Translations under genes and position numbers: made by a program
Notes under the pieces: generated by a model
Databases searched by the model: none
Seen by the model: only the letters and a program-made list of their open reading frames with translations
Told to the model about the DNA's origin: nothing
Source of the DNA: Streptomyces rishiriensis
GTDB taxonomy: Bacteria; Actinomycetota; Actinomycetes; Streptomycetales; Streptomycetaceae
Assembly (NCBI RefSeq): GCF_030815485.1
Contig: NZ_JAUSWV010000002.1
Coordinates: 2,170,001 to 2,234,000 of the forward strand
Length of the DNA: 64,000 bases
Direction: 5' to 3'
Shown here: positions 40,889 to 49,396 of the stretch, in pieces
How positions within the stretch are numbered: position 1 is the first letter of the stretch
Layout of the letters: each line of letters begins with the position of its first letter

Positions 40889-40904
40889 ACGACCGCTCCG
40901 CCCA

Positions 40905-40960
40905 GGGCAACCGCTGCCGCCCCGGGCAACCTCGCTGCCGCCCCGGGCAACCGCTGCGGG
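40905..40960. repeat. Three imperfect copies of a GGGCAACCGCTGCCG unit
   Basis: Copies begin at 40905, 40924 and 40945 with a period of 19-21 bp. The last runs into the hairpin that follows corA. Slippage in G+C-rich spacer DNA is a sufficient explanation. Confidence 0.6.
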
Positions 40961-40990
40961 CACGGGCACGGCTGCCTGCCGTGCCCGCAG
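40954..40990. terminator. Bidirectional terminator between corA and the CBS gene
   Basis: A 12-bp perfect stem (CTGCGGGCACGG/CCGTGCCCGCAG) with a 13-nt loop lies between two convergent genes, 66 nt from the corA stop and 65 nt from the CBS stop. Confidence 0.75.
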
Positions 40991-41054
40991 TGTTCCGGCC
41001 GCCGCTCTCATCGCCACGTTGGTCGGTTCCGTACTGTCACCGCTGTCACCGCTG

Positions 41055-41489
41055 TCAGTGGCGGCCGGGTCGGGACCGGGCGTAGACGGTCTCGGCCCAG
41101 GTGGCGATCTGCTCCTCGGGCAGGTGCCGGGCGAGGTCTGCCTCACTGATCATGCCCACCAGGCGCTTGTTCTCGATGACGGGCAGCCGACGGATCTGGT
41201 GTTCCTGCATCTCGTGGAGGACCTCGCCGACATCGGCGCCCGCGTCGATCCAGCGGGGCGTGCCCCGGGCCATCTCGCCGGCGGTGACCTTGGCGGGGTC
41301 GTGCCCCATGGCCACGCAGCCGACGACGATGTCCCGGTCGGTGAGGATCCCGCAGAGCCGCTCGTTCTCGTCGCTGATGGGCAGCGCGCCGACGTTCAGT
41401 TCACGCATCAGCTGGGCGGCGCGGTCGAGGGTCTCGTGTGCGGGGATCCACTGGGCGCCCCGGTGCATGATGTCTGCGGCGGTGGTCAT
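41055..41489 (-). CDS. CBS-domain pair protein
   Basis: The 144-aa protein consists of two CBS motifs and little else: TTAADIMHRGAQWIPAHETLDRAAQLM (about 2-28) with CGILTDRDIVVG, and TAGEMARGTPRWIDAGADVGEVLHEM (about 69) with LPVIENKRLVGMISEADLARHL. Such Bateman modules bind adenine nucleotides; free-standing ones in actinobacteria are often induced under hypoxia or dormancy, but no regulator site is evident here. Partner protein unknown. The ATG at 41489 has GGAGGT directly upstream. Confidence 0.9.
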   Translation of the reverse strand: MTTAADIMHRGAQWIPAHETLDRAAQLMRELNVGALPISDENERLCGILTDRDIVVGCVAMGHDPAKVTAGEMARGTPRWIDAGADVGEVLHEMQEHQIRRLPVIENKRLVGMISEADLARHLPEEQIATWAETVYARSRPGRH

Positions 41490-41717
41490 GGAGTACCTCC
41501 GGTCCCGGACGGCCGGCGCGGCGCGGGAAGGGGCACCGCTGGTCCCGGCGCCCTACATTCTTGCCGCGCCGCACGGCGCCCGCATCCGGAGGGCGGCACC
41601 CCGGACCCGGCGCTCCGGATCCGGGGCTCCGGTCCCGCTGCGGCGGCGCAGCCACCCGCGGAGGACGTGTCGTCCCGCGCAGGGAGCGGAGTCGTCCGGC
41701 GGCACGCCGACGCGGGG

Positions 41718-42359
41718 TCAGCCGCCCCAGGCCGGATGGCGGGGGTCGTCCGCGCGGACGAGGACGTCGGCCACGGCGGCCGGATCGGTCTCCTCGACGT
41801 ACCGCGCGAAGGCGGGCAGCGTCCATCGGTCGGCTTCGGGGGTGCGCCGGCGCAGGGCGGGCGGGGAGAGAAGGACGTGGACGGTCAGGTCGAAGGGGAA
41901 CCAGTGCCGCAACAGAAAGGGGCCGTGCAGCAGCAGGAAACCGCCGGGCGGGAGAGGGACGTAGGGGCTGCGCGTGGCGCGGTCGGTGACGGGGTCCCGG
42001 AGATCGGGGAGGATCCGGCCGTCGCCGCCGGGTTCGAGGGGATCGAACACCTCGCGCCAGAGGGCCCCGGTGTCGAACCAGCCGTCGTAGTACGCGTCCA
42101 CATCGTGATGGCCGTACTCCAGGCGGAGGGAGGCGGGGCGCAGGAAACCGTGCGTGTCGACGACCCGGGAGGGACGCCCGCGGGTGCGCAGGGCCTCGGC
42201 GACCCGCTCGGCGAGGTCACCGGGACGGGCGGCGGGTGCGCCGTCGAAGGCGATGCGTGGCCGACGGATGCCGTCGTCGGGCTTCAGATCGAGCAGCCGC
42301 TCGGCGAGGAGGTCGCCGAGCCGTTCCCAGGTGATCGCTTCGAGTCGCACACGCCCCAT
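41718..42359 (-). CDS. Uridine kinase-like P-loop protein with degenerate P-loop
   Basis: The 213-aa protein follows the layout of actinobacterial uridine kinase-like proteins: RIAFDGAPAARPGDLAERVAEAL at the nucleotide site (about 35-57), VVDTHGFLRPASLRLEYGHHDVDAYYDGWFD (about 66-96, substrate region), and FLLLHGPFLLRHWFPFDLTVHVLLSP resembling Walker B and the lid. The expected P-loop GxxxxGK[ST] reads GAPAARPGD: the Lys and Ser/Thr are missing, so ATP hydrolysis by the usual mechanism is doubtful. It may have become a binding protein, or may use another base-binding mode. Confidence 0.75.
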   Translation of the reverse strand: MGRVRLEAITWERLGDLLAERLLDLKPDDGIRRPRIAFDGAPAARPGDLAERVAEALRTRGRPSRVVDTHGFLRPASLRLEYGHHDVDAYYDGWFDTGALWREVFDPLEPGGDGRILPDLRDPVTDRATRSPYVPLPPGGFLLLHGPFLLRHWFPFDLTVHVLLSPPALRRRTPEADRWTLPAFARYVEETDPAAVADVLVRADDPRHPAWGG

Positions 42360-42727
42360 GATGCGTCAGTCGCCGACCCGGCCGCCTCGCCCTGGCACGA
42401 CCGGAGCTTGCGGGCCGGGGGCCGGGCAGCGCGGCCGGGGGCCGAGGCCGGGCGGGCAGTCGCTCCGGCTGCTGCGGGGAGGCGCGCAGCAGCCGCTCCA
42501 GCCGTCCGACCTTGGTGCGACCGAGTCCCCGGAGTCGAGGGCCGACGGCCGGGACCCGGGCCCGGGTCAGCGGCCGGGCCAACTGGCGCCGGAAGGCACG
42601 CGGCTGGTCGCCCGGCACGGCGGCCACACGGCGGGGGCCGGCCACGGTCCATCCGCCCGGGCCGGTGGCCAAGGCTCGCGTCCGGTGGCCAAGTGCTGCC
42701 GCGTGCGTCACAGGGCATGAAGGCCCT
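42360..42727. other. Intergenic region with no supported gene
   Basis: Divergent spacer between the uridine kinase-like gene and the DUF2293 gene. A minus-strand frame here gives an Arg/Pro-rich product with no recognisable motif and would overlap the kinase gene, so I do not call it. Two direct repeats of CTTGGCCACCGG (minus strand) lie near the right end. Confidence 0.5.
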
Positions 42728-43435
42728 ATGGCAGCCGCAGTCCTCCCCGCTCCCGCGCCCCGCACCGGCCTTCTCGTCGTCCAGCCGCTGCGGCGGAAGC
42801 ACTGCGCCGGGTGCCGAAGCGGGCCGCTGCCGATGCTGGTCATGGAGGATGCCGCGCCACGCTGCCTCGACTGCGCCGATCTCGGGCACCTGGTGTTCCT
42901 GCCGCGCGGTGACACCGCACTGACGCGCCGGTCGCGGGAGGAGAGCGGCCTGTCGGCGGTGGTGGTCCGGTTCAACCGGCGCAAGGGGCGTTATGAGCGC
43001 CAGGGCGTCCTGGTGGAGGAGACGGCGCTCGTCCGGGCCGAGGAGCGGTGCCTGGCGGACGCCGAGGCACGGCGGCGCCGGACCGGGACGCGCGGCTTCG
43101 GGCGGCGCAGGACGAGCGCTTCGCGGAGGCGTTCGCGGCGAAGATCCTGCGGCTGCTTCCCGGCTGCCCGGGAGAGCGGGCGCGCGGGATCGCCGTGCAC
43201 GCCTCACTGCGGGGCAGTGGCCGGGTGGGGACGCAGCGCCGCCGGGCGGGCGCTGTCCGAGGGGGCCGTCGTCTCGGCGGTCGTGGCGTCCGTACGTCAT
43301 CTGGACACGCCGTACGACCGGCTGCTGATGATCGGCGTACCCCGGCCCGAGGCACGCCGGAGGATCGCGTCGGACGTGGAGGCCCTGTTGCGGACGTGGC
43401 GGGAGGGCCAGGAGGGACTGACGGCACAGACGTGA
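42728..43435 (+). pseudogene. DUF2293-type gene with two compensating frameshifts
   Basis: The frame is open for 235 codons from the ATG at 42728. The first part (LLVVQPLRRKHCAGC, CLDCADLGHLVFLPRGD, VVVRFNRRKGRYERQG) and the last (ALSEGAVVSAVVASVRHLDTPYDRLL) look like a conserved Streptomyces DUF2293 protein. Residues about 118-167 become an Arg/Ser/Cys jumble. Over the same stretch a neighbouring frame reads DRDARLRAAQDERFAEAFAA and RLLPGCPGERARGIAVHASL, which is the expected continuation. One base appears lost near 43080 (CCGGGAC to CCGGAC) and one gained in the GGGG at 43227-43230. It is either a real double mutation or two sequencing errors; if errors, the gene is intact. Molecular role unknown. 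Confidence 0.75.
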
Positions 43436-43622
43436 CCGACGGCACCGACGCGACCCACGGGACCGACGGGACGGATCCGGCGTGCGGACGACCGTCCGGT
43501 GGACGTCCGCGCATGGTCCCGCGCGTCTCGCCCATGGTCACGGCTCATGAACGGGATTTCACTTGAGCCGGCGGACGGTCCCGGGCAGGATCTCCGCTCT
43601 ACGGGTGGGAGTTGACGTTGTC

Positions 43623-44102
43623 ATGATCGATGGACCCTACGAGGTGCTCGCGGCGGTGGGCACTGTGACCACGGGGCTGATGGCCGGGGTCTTCTGCGCC
43701 TTCTCGGTCCTGGTGATGCGGGGACTCGCCGCGCTCCCGCCCGCGCAGGGCGTCGCGGCGATGAACGCGATCAACTCCTCGGCGATGACACCGGCGTTCA
43801 TGGTCCTGTTCCTCGGTGCGGCGGCGGTGTGCGCGGTGATCGCCGTCGTCACCTTCGTGCTGTGGCCGGACGGCGGGACGGTCCACCTGCTGCTGGGCAG
43901 CGCGCTGTACCTGTGCGGTGCTCTGGGGGTGACCGTGACGGCCAACGTGCCGCGCAACGAGGCCCTGGCGAAGCTGGACCCGGGCACGCCGGAGGCCGTC
44001 ACGTACTGGCCGGTCTATCTGCGTCAGTGGACGCGATGGAACCACGTGCGCGCGGTCGCCTCCGTGGCCTCGGCGGTCGTCTACGTCCTGGCCCTGGTCT
44101 GA
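43623..44102 (+). CDS. DUF1772 (anthrone-oxygenase-like) membrane protein
   Basis: Small membrane protein of 159 aa with four helices: EVLAAVGTVTTGLMAGVFCAFSVLV (about 6-30), TPAFMVLFLGAAAVCAVIAVVTFVLW (about 58-83), VHLLLGSALYLCGALGVTVTANVP (about 89-112) and a C-terminal helix. The conserved NVPRNEAL and WTRWNHVRAVASVASAV elements are those of the DUF1772 family, some of whose fungal and bacterial members take part in polyketide oxidation. Here no biosynthetic genes are near. I use the ATG at 43623, although two in-frame codons exist upstream. Confidence 0.82.
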   Translation: MIDGPYEVLAAVGTVTTGLMAGVFCAFSVLVMRGLAALPPAQGVAAMNAINSSAMTPAFMVLFLGAAAVCAVIAVVTFVLWPDGGTVHLLLGSALYLCGALGVTVTANVPRNEALAKLDPGTPEAVTYWPVYLRQWTRWNHVRAVASVASAVVYVLALV

Positions 44103-44335
44103 CCCGGCGCGCAAGCGGAAGCGGAAGCGTAGACGGACAGGGAACGGACTCGTAAAGGGAACAGGGCACGGACTCGTGGAAGGAAGGGGAACGGACTCCG
44201 GGCAGGGCACCGGACGCCCACTGCGGAAAGCGCTGTCCGCCACTCTGCGTGGGTGGCCGACGCGACGTATCGTGGCCAAAAGAGTGCCACCCGATGACGC
44301 TCGGCCTGCAGTACGCGTACGCGAGGAAGACGCCC

Positions 44336-45823
44336 ATGGCCGATCCCAAGGGATTCATGACCACACCCCGCGAGGACTGGCCCCGGCGGCCGGTCGAGGA
44401 ACGGGTGCGGGACTGGGACGAGGTGTACGTCCCCGGGGGGCTGCTGCCCATCGTCAGCAGACAGGCCGACCGTTGCATGGACTGCGGCGTCCCGTTCTGC
44501 CACGAGGCCTGTCCGCTCGGCAACCTGATCCCCGAGTGGAACGACCTGGTGTCCCGGGAGGACTGGCGGGCGGCGAGCGACCGGCTGCACGCGACGAACA
44601 ACTTCCCCGAGTTCACCGGCCGGTTGTGCCCTGCACCGTGCGAGGCCGGGTGCGTCCTCGCCATCAACCAGCCGGCCGTCACCATCAAGAACGTCGAGGC
44701 CGCCATCGCCGACCGGGCCTGGGCGGACGGTCTCACGCCGCCGCGACCGCCGGACCGGCTGTCCGGCAAGACGGTCGCGGTGATCGGTTCCGGGCCCACC
44801 GGGCTGGCCGCCGCACAGCAGTTGACCCGGGCCGGGCACACGGTCGCCGTCTACGAGAAGGACGACCGGATCGGCGGACTGATGCGGTACGGGATCCCCT
44901 CCTTCAAGATGGAGAAGCACCATCTGGAGCGGCGGATCGAGCAGATGCGGGCCGAGGGCACGAAGTTCCGCACCTCGACCACCATCGGGCGGGACGTCAT
45001 GGCCGCGGATCTGCGGGTCCGCTACGACGCCGTGGTGATCGCCACCGGTGCCACCGAATGGCGGGAACTGCACGTTCCGGGGCGGGAGCTGACCGGCATA
45101 CAGCAGGCGATGGAGTATCTGCCGCTGGCCAACCGGGTCGGCGAGGGAGACCTGGAGTCGTCCCCGATGTCCGCCGCCGGAAAGCACGTCGTCATCGTCG
45201 GCGGTGGCGACACGGGAGCCGACTGTCTGGGCACGGCGGTGCGTGAGGGCGCCGCGTCCGTGACCCAGCTGGACATCTACGCGCAGCCCGGTCCGGAGCG
45301 CGACGAGGACACCGACCCCTGGCCGACCTATCCGAGGATCTACCGGCTCTCGGCGGCGCACGAAGAGGCGCGCGATCTGGAGTCCGCGCCGGCCGCGGAC
45401 GCGGACGCACGGCTGTTCGCGGCGTCCACGCTCCGTTTCACCGGCGACGGGACCGGCCACGTGCGGTCGCTGCACCTCGTCGAGGTCGACGCGCGACGGA
45501 GGCCGGTGGAAGGCACCGCGCGGGCACTCCCCGCCGACCTCGTGCTGCTCGCCCTCGGCTTCTCCGGGCCCGACCGGGAGGACGGGCTCGTCGAGCAGCT
45601 GGGGCTGACGCTGGAGCCGCGCGGCACGATCGCGCGGGACGGCGACTTCGCGACGAACGTCCCCGGCGTGTTCGCCGCGGGGGACGCGGCGCGCGGGCAG
45701 TCGCTGATCGTGTGGGCCATCGCGGAGGGGCGGGCGGTGGCGTCGGCCGTCGACCGCCATCTGACGGGGAGTTCGCGGCTGCCGACCCCGATCGGCCCGT
45801 ACGACCGTCCGATGACCAGCTAG
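44336..45823 (+). CDS. gltD: Glutamate synthase small-subunit-like FAD oxidoreductase
   Basis: Iron-sulfur flavoprotein of the GltD family, 495 aa, starting at MADPKGFMTTPREDWP after GAGGAAG. The N-terminal 4Fe-4S region has CMDCGVPFCHEACPLGN (about 47-63) and CPAPCEAGC (about 102-110). The FAD site is VIGSGPTGLAAAQQL (about 154) and the NAD(P)H site VIVGGGDTGADCLGTA (about 286). C-terminal FAAGDAARGQSLIVWAIAEGR completes the FAD fold. No large subunit (gltB) adjoins it, so it is an orphan copy that may serve another electron-transfer partner or act as an NADPH oxidoreductase by itself. Confidence 0.9.
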   Translation: MADPKGFMTTPREDWPRRPVEERVRDWDEVYVPGGLLPIVSRQADRCMDCGVPFCHEACPLGNLIPEWNDLVSREDWRAASDRLHATNNFPEFTGRLCPAPCEAGCVLAINQPAVTIKNVEAAIADRAWADGLTPPRPPDRLSGKTVAVIGSGPTGLAAAQQLTRAGHTVAVYEKDDRIGGLMRYGIPSFKMEKHHLERRIEQMRAEGTKFRTSTTIGRDVMAADLRVRYDAVVIATGATEWRELHVPGRELTGIQQAMEYLPLANRVGEGDLESSPMSAAGKHVVIVGGGDTGADCLGTAVREGAASVTQLDIYAQPGPERDEDTDPWPTYPRIYRLSAAHEEARDLESAPAADADARLFAASTLRFTGDGTGHVRSLHLVEVDARRRPVEGTARALPADLVLLALGFSGPDREDGLVEQLGLTLEPRGTIARDGDFATNVPGVFAAGDAARGQSLIVWAIAEGRAVASAVDRHLTGSSRLPTPIGPYDRPMTS

Positions 45824-45886
45824 CCCTGGACTTCCTGGACCGCCCGGACCGCCTGGACCTCCTGGCCCTCCGCCACCTCCTGGAAA

Positions 45887-45935
45887 GGGCATCCGGAACC
45901 GGGCGTCCCGACCGGGCATCCGGAACCGGGCGTCC
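45887..45935. repeat. 22-bp direct repeat, period 27
   Basis: GGGCATCCGGAACCGGGCGTCC occurs at 45887-45908 and again at 45914-45935, within a stretch of collagen-like GGNCCN triplets between gltD and the AhpD-like gene. Confidence 0.7.
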
Positions 45936-45973
45936 TGGACCGGGCGCTCAGGGCGGCGCCGGGCGGGATCGTT

Positions 45974-46573
45974 TCAGCGGCGCTCGTCCGTCCCGGCGAC
46001 CTTCCCCGTGGCCAGGGCCACCCGGTTCCAGATGTTGATCGCGCAGATCAGGGCCAGCACCTGCGCCAGCTCCTGCTCGTCGAAGCGGGCGGCGGCCTCG
46101 TCGTAGACGGCGTCCGGGACGCCGCCGTCGGCCACCAGCGTGACGGCCTCCGTCAGGGCCAGCGCCGCCTGTTCCCTCCTGGTGAAGAAGTGGCGGGCCT
46201 CGCGCCAGACGGCGACCATGTGCAGCCGCTCCTCGCTCTCGCCGGCCGTGCGGGCGTCGCTCGTGTGCAGGTGAAGGCAGTACGCGCAGTGGTTGAGGTG
46301 CGAGGCGCGGATCTGGATCAGTTCGACGAGCGCCGGCTCGAGGCCCTGTCGGGCGGCGGCGTCGAAGCCGATGAGGGCGCGGAACGCCTTCGGGGCGGTC
46401 TCCCCGAAGTCCAGGCGGGACCGTCCGGCCACCGCGGCCGCCACACCGGTACCGGTCGCGTGCGCCGTCCCGCCCGTCGTCACGCCGGCCGTCATGTCCC
46501 GCCCCCTGTCCCGCCCCTCGCCCCGCCCCTCGTCACGTACGGTCATGGTCGGCGTCGTCGTCTCCGTCGTCAT
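45974..46573 (-). CDS. AhpD-like carboxymuconolactone decarboxylase-family protein
   Basis: The 199-aa protein has the all-helical CMD/AhpD fold: FRALIGFDAAARQGLEPALVELIQIRASHLNHCAYCLHLHTSDA (about 63-106), with the redox pair CAYC and the adjacent His, then EERLHMVAVWREARHFFTRREQAALALTEAVT. AhpD proteins act as peroxidase-coupled thiol reductants. The first 60 residues are a repetitive Arg/Glu/Asp/Gly/Thr segment of uncertain reality; another start inside it cannot be excluded. It is divergent from a MocR-type regulator, its likely controller. Confidence 0.85.
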   Translation of the reverse strand: MTTETTTPTMTVRDEGRGEGRDRGRDMTAGVTTGGTAHATGTGVAAAVAGRSRLDFGETAPKAFRALIGFDAAARQGLEPALVELIQIRASHLNHCAYCLHLHTSDARTAGESEERLHMVAVWREARHFFTRREQAALALTEAVTLVADGGVPDAVYDEAAARFDEQELAQVLALICAINIWNRVALATGKVAGTDERR

Positions 46574-46579
46574 GTCCCC

Positions 46580-46611
46580 AACCTACGGGCCTGAAAGACC
46601 CCCTGTAGGGT
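46580..46611. promoter_or_regulatory. Divergent leaderless promoters with an inverted repeat
   Basis: Minus strand TAGGTT lies 6 nt before the AhpD-like ATG; plus strand TAGGGT lies 8 nt before the MocR ATG. The two -10 boxes are 20 bp apart and belong to an inverted repeat, CCTACGGG...CCCCTGTAGG. A regulator bound between them would cover both promoters. Confidence 0.55.
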
Positions 46612-46619
46612 GCAGTTCC

Positions 46620-48065
46620 ATGGTGGATTCGTGGGTCAATTCCGCGGAGCGGATCGGCGCCGACCTGCATGTGGAGCTGGCCGGTCCCGGCGGTCGGCGG
46701 GCCGCCCTGACCCGGGCGCTGCGCGAGGCCGTGCGCGGTGGACGCCTGCCTCCGGGCACCCGCCTGCCGCCCTATCGTTCACTCGCCGCCGATCTCGGCG
46801 TCGCCCGCAACACGGTGGCCGACGCGTACGCGGAACTCGTCGCGGAGGGCTGGCTGACCGCCCGGCAGGGATCGGGTACGCGGGTCGCCGACCGGACCGG
46901 ACCGCTGCGGCCCGCGGAGCGCACGCCCGTCAAGGCGCCCACGCGCGCGCGTGGCCCCCGGCACGACCTGCGGCAGGGCACTCCGGACGCGTCGTCGTTC
47001 CCGCGCGCGGCCTGGCTGGCCTCCTACCGCCGAGCGCTCCAGCAGGCGCCCCACGAGGTGTTCGGTCCCGGCGACCCGGCCGGCCGCCGGGAACTGCGGG
47101 AGGCCCTGACCGAGTACCTGGCACGCGCGCGTGGCGTGCGCACCGAGCCCGAGCGCATCGTGATCTGCTCGGGGTTCGCCCATGCGCTGCGGCTGCTGTT
47201 CGGCCCGGGCGGCGGGCTCCTGCGCGGTCCGCTGGCCGTGGAGGCGTACGGCCTGGACTTCCACCGGGGGCTGCTGGCGGCGGCCGGCGTGCGAACGGTT
47301 CCGCTGCCCCTGGACGCGGACGGGGCACGCGTGGAGCGGCTGGACCGCGAGCGGGCGGTGCTGCTCACCCCTGCGCACCAGTTCCCGACCGGTGGCCCCC
47401 TGCACGCGAGCCGCAGGACAGCCGTGATCGACTGGGCACGCGCGCGTGGCGGGGTGCTTCTCGAGGACGACTACGACGGGGAGTTCCGCTACGACCGCAA
47501 ACCCGTCGGCGCCGTCCAGGGGCTCGATCCCGAACGGGTGATCTACCTCGGCTCGGTCAGCAAGAGCCTGTCGCCCGCGCTGCGCCTGGGCTGGATGGTG
47601 CTGCCCGAGCGGTATGTCGACGGCGTCCTGGCGGCCAAGGGCGAGCGGGAGGCCTGGGCGAGCGTCCTCGACCAGCTGAGCCTGGCCGACCTGATCGCCT
47701 CCGGGGCGTACGACCGTCATGTCCGGCGCATGCGGCAGCGTTACCGCGGTCGCCGGGACCGGCTGGTCGAGGCGCTCACCGCGCAGGCGCCCCATGTCGA
47801 GGTCACCGGGGTCGCGGCCGGTCTCCACGCGGTGCTGCGGCTGCCGCCCGGCACCGAGCGGTCCGCGCTCAAGGCGGCCGTCTGGCAGGGCGTCGCCCTG
47901 GACGGCCTGGCCGCCTTCCGGCATCCGGCGACCGAGATGGCGGCGGAGGACGGTCTCGTCGTCGGGTACGCGACGCCGCCGGAGCACGCCTACGGGGCGG
48001 CGCTGGACGCCCTGTGCCGGATCCTGCCGCCGCCGGACGCGCGGCGGCGCCCCGCCCCCGGATGA
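46620..48065 (+). CDS. MocR-type (GntR/aminotransferase) transcription regulator
   Basis: Regulator with an N-terminal GntR winged helix (TRLPPYRSLAADLGVARNTVADAYAEL, about 48-74) and a C-terminal class I aminotransferase-like domain that binds pyridoxal phosphate. The PLP Lys is in SVSKSLSPALRLGW (about 320), and LEDDYDGEFRYDRKPV is the aspartate region. The 481-aa length is standard. PdxR is one member; others control amino-acid or GABA genes. The divergent AhpD-like gene and the shared inverted repeat suggest local regulation, not proven PLP synthesis control. Confidence 0.92.
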   Translation: MVDSWVNSAERIGADLHVELAGPGGRRAALTRALREAVRGGRLPPGTRLPPYRSLAADLGVARNTVADAYAELVAEGWLTARQGSGTRVADRTGPLRPAERTPVKAPTRARGPRHDLRQGTPDASSFPRAAWLASYRRALQQAPHEVFGPGDPAGRRELREALTEYLARARGVRTEPERIVICSGFAHALRLLFGPGGGLLRGPLAVEAYGLDFHRGLLAAAGVRTVPLPLDADGARVERLDRERAVLLTPAHQFPTGGPLHASRRTAVIDWARARGGVLLEDDYDGEFRYDRKPVGAVQGLDPERVIYLGSVSKSLSPALRLGWMVLPERYVDGVLAAKGEREAWASVLDQLSLADLIASGAYDRHVRRMRQRYRGRRDRLVEALTAQAPHVEVTGVAAGLHAVLRLPPGTERSALKAAVWQGVALDGLAAFRHPATEMAAEDGLVVGYATPPEHAYGAALDALCRILPPPDARRRPAPG

Positions 48066-48069
48066 GGGG

Positions 48070-48104
48070 GCGCCGTGGGGCGTCCCGGGGACGTCCCACG
48101 GCGC
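48070..48104. terminator. Bidirectional terminator between MocR and methyltransferase genes
   Basis: A 10-bp stem (GCGCCGTGGG/CCCACGGCGC) extended by an inner CGTCC/GGACG helix lies between convergent stops. Confidence 0.75.
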
Positions 48105-48127
48105 GCACGGCACCGGTCGCGGCGTCC

Positions 48128-48940
48128 TCAGCGCTTGCGGCCCACCGCCCCGTAGCCCGGGATCACGCCGTCGTCCTGCCCCGGCACGGGTTCGCCGAGC
48201 TCGGGGTGCCACTCGGGCACCACCGCGACGCCGGGTTCGACCAGGTCGAGCCCGTCGAAGAAGCGGGTGAACTCCTCGCGGGACCGCAGGGCGAGGGTGA
48301 CGCCCGCCGCCTTCAGTTTCTCCGTGGCCGCCGCGGACTCCTCCGGGGAGAAGTCCGCGGTGGCGTGGGTCATCATCAGGTAGCTGCCGGAGGGCAGTAC
48401 GGCGCGCAGCCGGTTCACCAGCTCGTGCGCGCCGTCCTCGTCGGAGACGAAGTGCAGCAGCGCGACCAGCGACAGCGCCACCGGCCGGCCGAGGTCCAGG
48501 ATCTTCCCGGCCCCCTCGACGATGGCGTCCGGATCACGGACGTCCGCCTGGAGGTACTCGGTGACGCCCTCCGACGTGCTGCGCAGCAGGGCGGCCGCGT
48601 GGGCCAGGACGATCGGGTCGTTGTCGCAGTAGACCACGCGGGCGTCGGGCGCGATCCGCTGCGCGACCTGGTGCAGGTTGGGCTCGGTCGGGATGCCCGT
48701 GCCGACGTCCAGGAACTGCCGTACGCCGTTCTGCGCCAGCCAACGGGTGGAGCGGTGCATGAAGGCCCGGTTGACTCGTGCCATCACCGGCACGCGCGGG
48801 TCGAGGGCGAGCATCTGCCGGCCCATCGCCTCGTCGACGGGGTAGTTGTCCTTCCCGCCGAGGTACCAGTTGTACATGCGTGCGGGATGGGGCTTGCTGG
48901 TGTCGATCTCGACGGCTCCGGTGGGGTCCTGCCCGGTCAT
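48128..48940 (-). CDS. DUF574-type SAM-dependent methyltransferase
   Basis: A 270-aa protein of the Streptomyces-expanded DUF574 (Methyltransf_19) family. Landmarks are HPARMYNWYLGGKDNYPVDE (about 19-38), the SAM motif FLDVGTGIPTEPNLHQ (about 76), RVVYCDNDPIVLAHAAALL, the motif ADVRDPDAI and ALSLVALLHFVSDEDGAHELV. I use the ATG at 48940 with GGAGTG upstream instead of the start six codons earlier. These proteins are often next to XRE/DUF397 genes, as here; substrate unknown. Confidence 0.9.
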   Translation of the reverse strand: MTGQDPTGAVEIDTSKPHPARMYNWYLGGKDNYPVDEAMGRQMLALDPRVPVMARVNRAFMHRSTRWLAQNGVRQFLDVGTGIPTEPNLHQVAQRIAPDARVVYCDNDPIVLAHAAALLRSTSEGVTEYLQADVRDPDAIVEGAGKILDLGRPVALSLVALLHFVSDEDGAHELVNRLRAVLPSGSYLMMTHATADFSPEESAAATEKLKAAGVTLALRSREEFTRFFDGLDLVEPGVAVVPEWHPELGEPVPGQDDGVIPGYGAVGRKR

Positions 48941-49120
48941 GAGGCACTCCGTAAGCATGTGACGTGGATAGTGTTCAAGTCAGCACCAAATTAAGGAAGT
49001 TGAGGAAGTCGAGCGAAGGCGGGGGCGGGGCCGGAAGCCGGGGGGACGAAGACGGACGAGGTGGACGGGTGGATCAAACGGGGTGGGGGGTGCGCTGAGC
49101 AAAGGTGCGTTCAGGTCCGT

Positions 49121-49396
49121 TCAGGACAGCAGGAAGTCCGCCTCCCCCGCCTTGGCTCCTTCGATGAAGGCCGTCATCTCGTCGGAGGTGTAGATCAGCG
49201 CCGGTCCGTCGGGGTCGGTGGACTGCCGGACGGCGATCCGGCCGTCGGCGAGCTTCATCGCTTCCAGGCAGTTGCCTCCGTTGCCGCCGCTCCACGGCTT
49301 GTGCCAGCCCTCGCTGCCCAGTTCCCGGGCGGGCATGCCGTTGTAGATCCGCTGCGCGCGGATCCTCGGCCTGGACTGGGTCCTGATGTGATTCAT
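49121..49396 (-). CDS. DUF397 small protein
   Basis: The 91-aa protein shows the DUF397 core: GWHKPWSGGNGGNCLEAMKLADGRIAVRQSTDPDGPALIYTSDEMTAFI, here with a normal GNCLE motif and the terminal FLLS. Its stop-to-start arrangement with the XRE gene immediately upstream (no gap) indicates co-translation. DUF397 proteins pair with XRE/DUF5753 regulators in many copies per Streptomyces genome, and some pairs affect development and antibiotic production. The mechanism is not established, although a toxin/antitoxin-like relation has been proposed. Confidence 0.9.
   Translation of the reverse strand: MNHIRTQSRPRIRAQRIYNGMPARELGSEGWHKPWSGGNGGNCLEAMKLADGRIAVRQSTDPDGPALIYTSDEMTAFIEGAKAGEADFLLS

Noticed and set aside
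41041..41075. CTGTCAGTG at 41053 as another RecA-NDp promoter
   Set aside because: There is no TAnnnT at N8 (the hexamer is GTCGGG), it points into the 3' end of a convergent gene, and it belongs to a short CGCTGTCAC repeat.
42217..42984. Minus-strand frame between the kinase-like and DUF2293 genes
   Set aside because: Product is Arg/Pro-rich throughout, as expected for an off-frame in 70% G+C DNA, and it overlaps two better-supported genes.
44081..45919. Collagen-like Gly-Pro-Gly frame antisense to gltD
   Set aside because: It is the shadow of gltD codon periodicity plus the 22-bp direct repeat at 45887; no ribosome site and no conserved domain.
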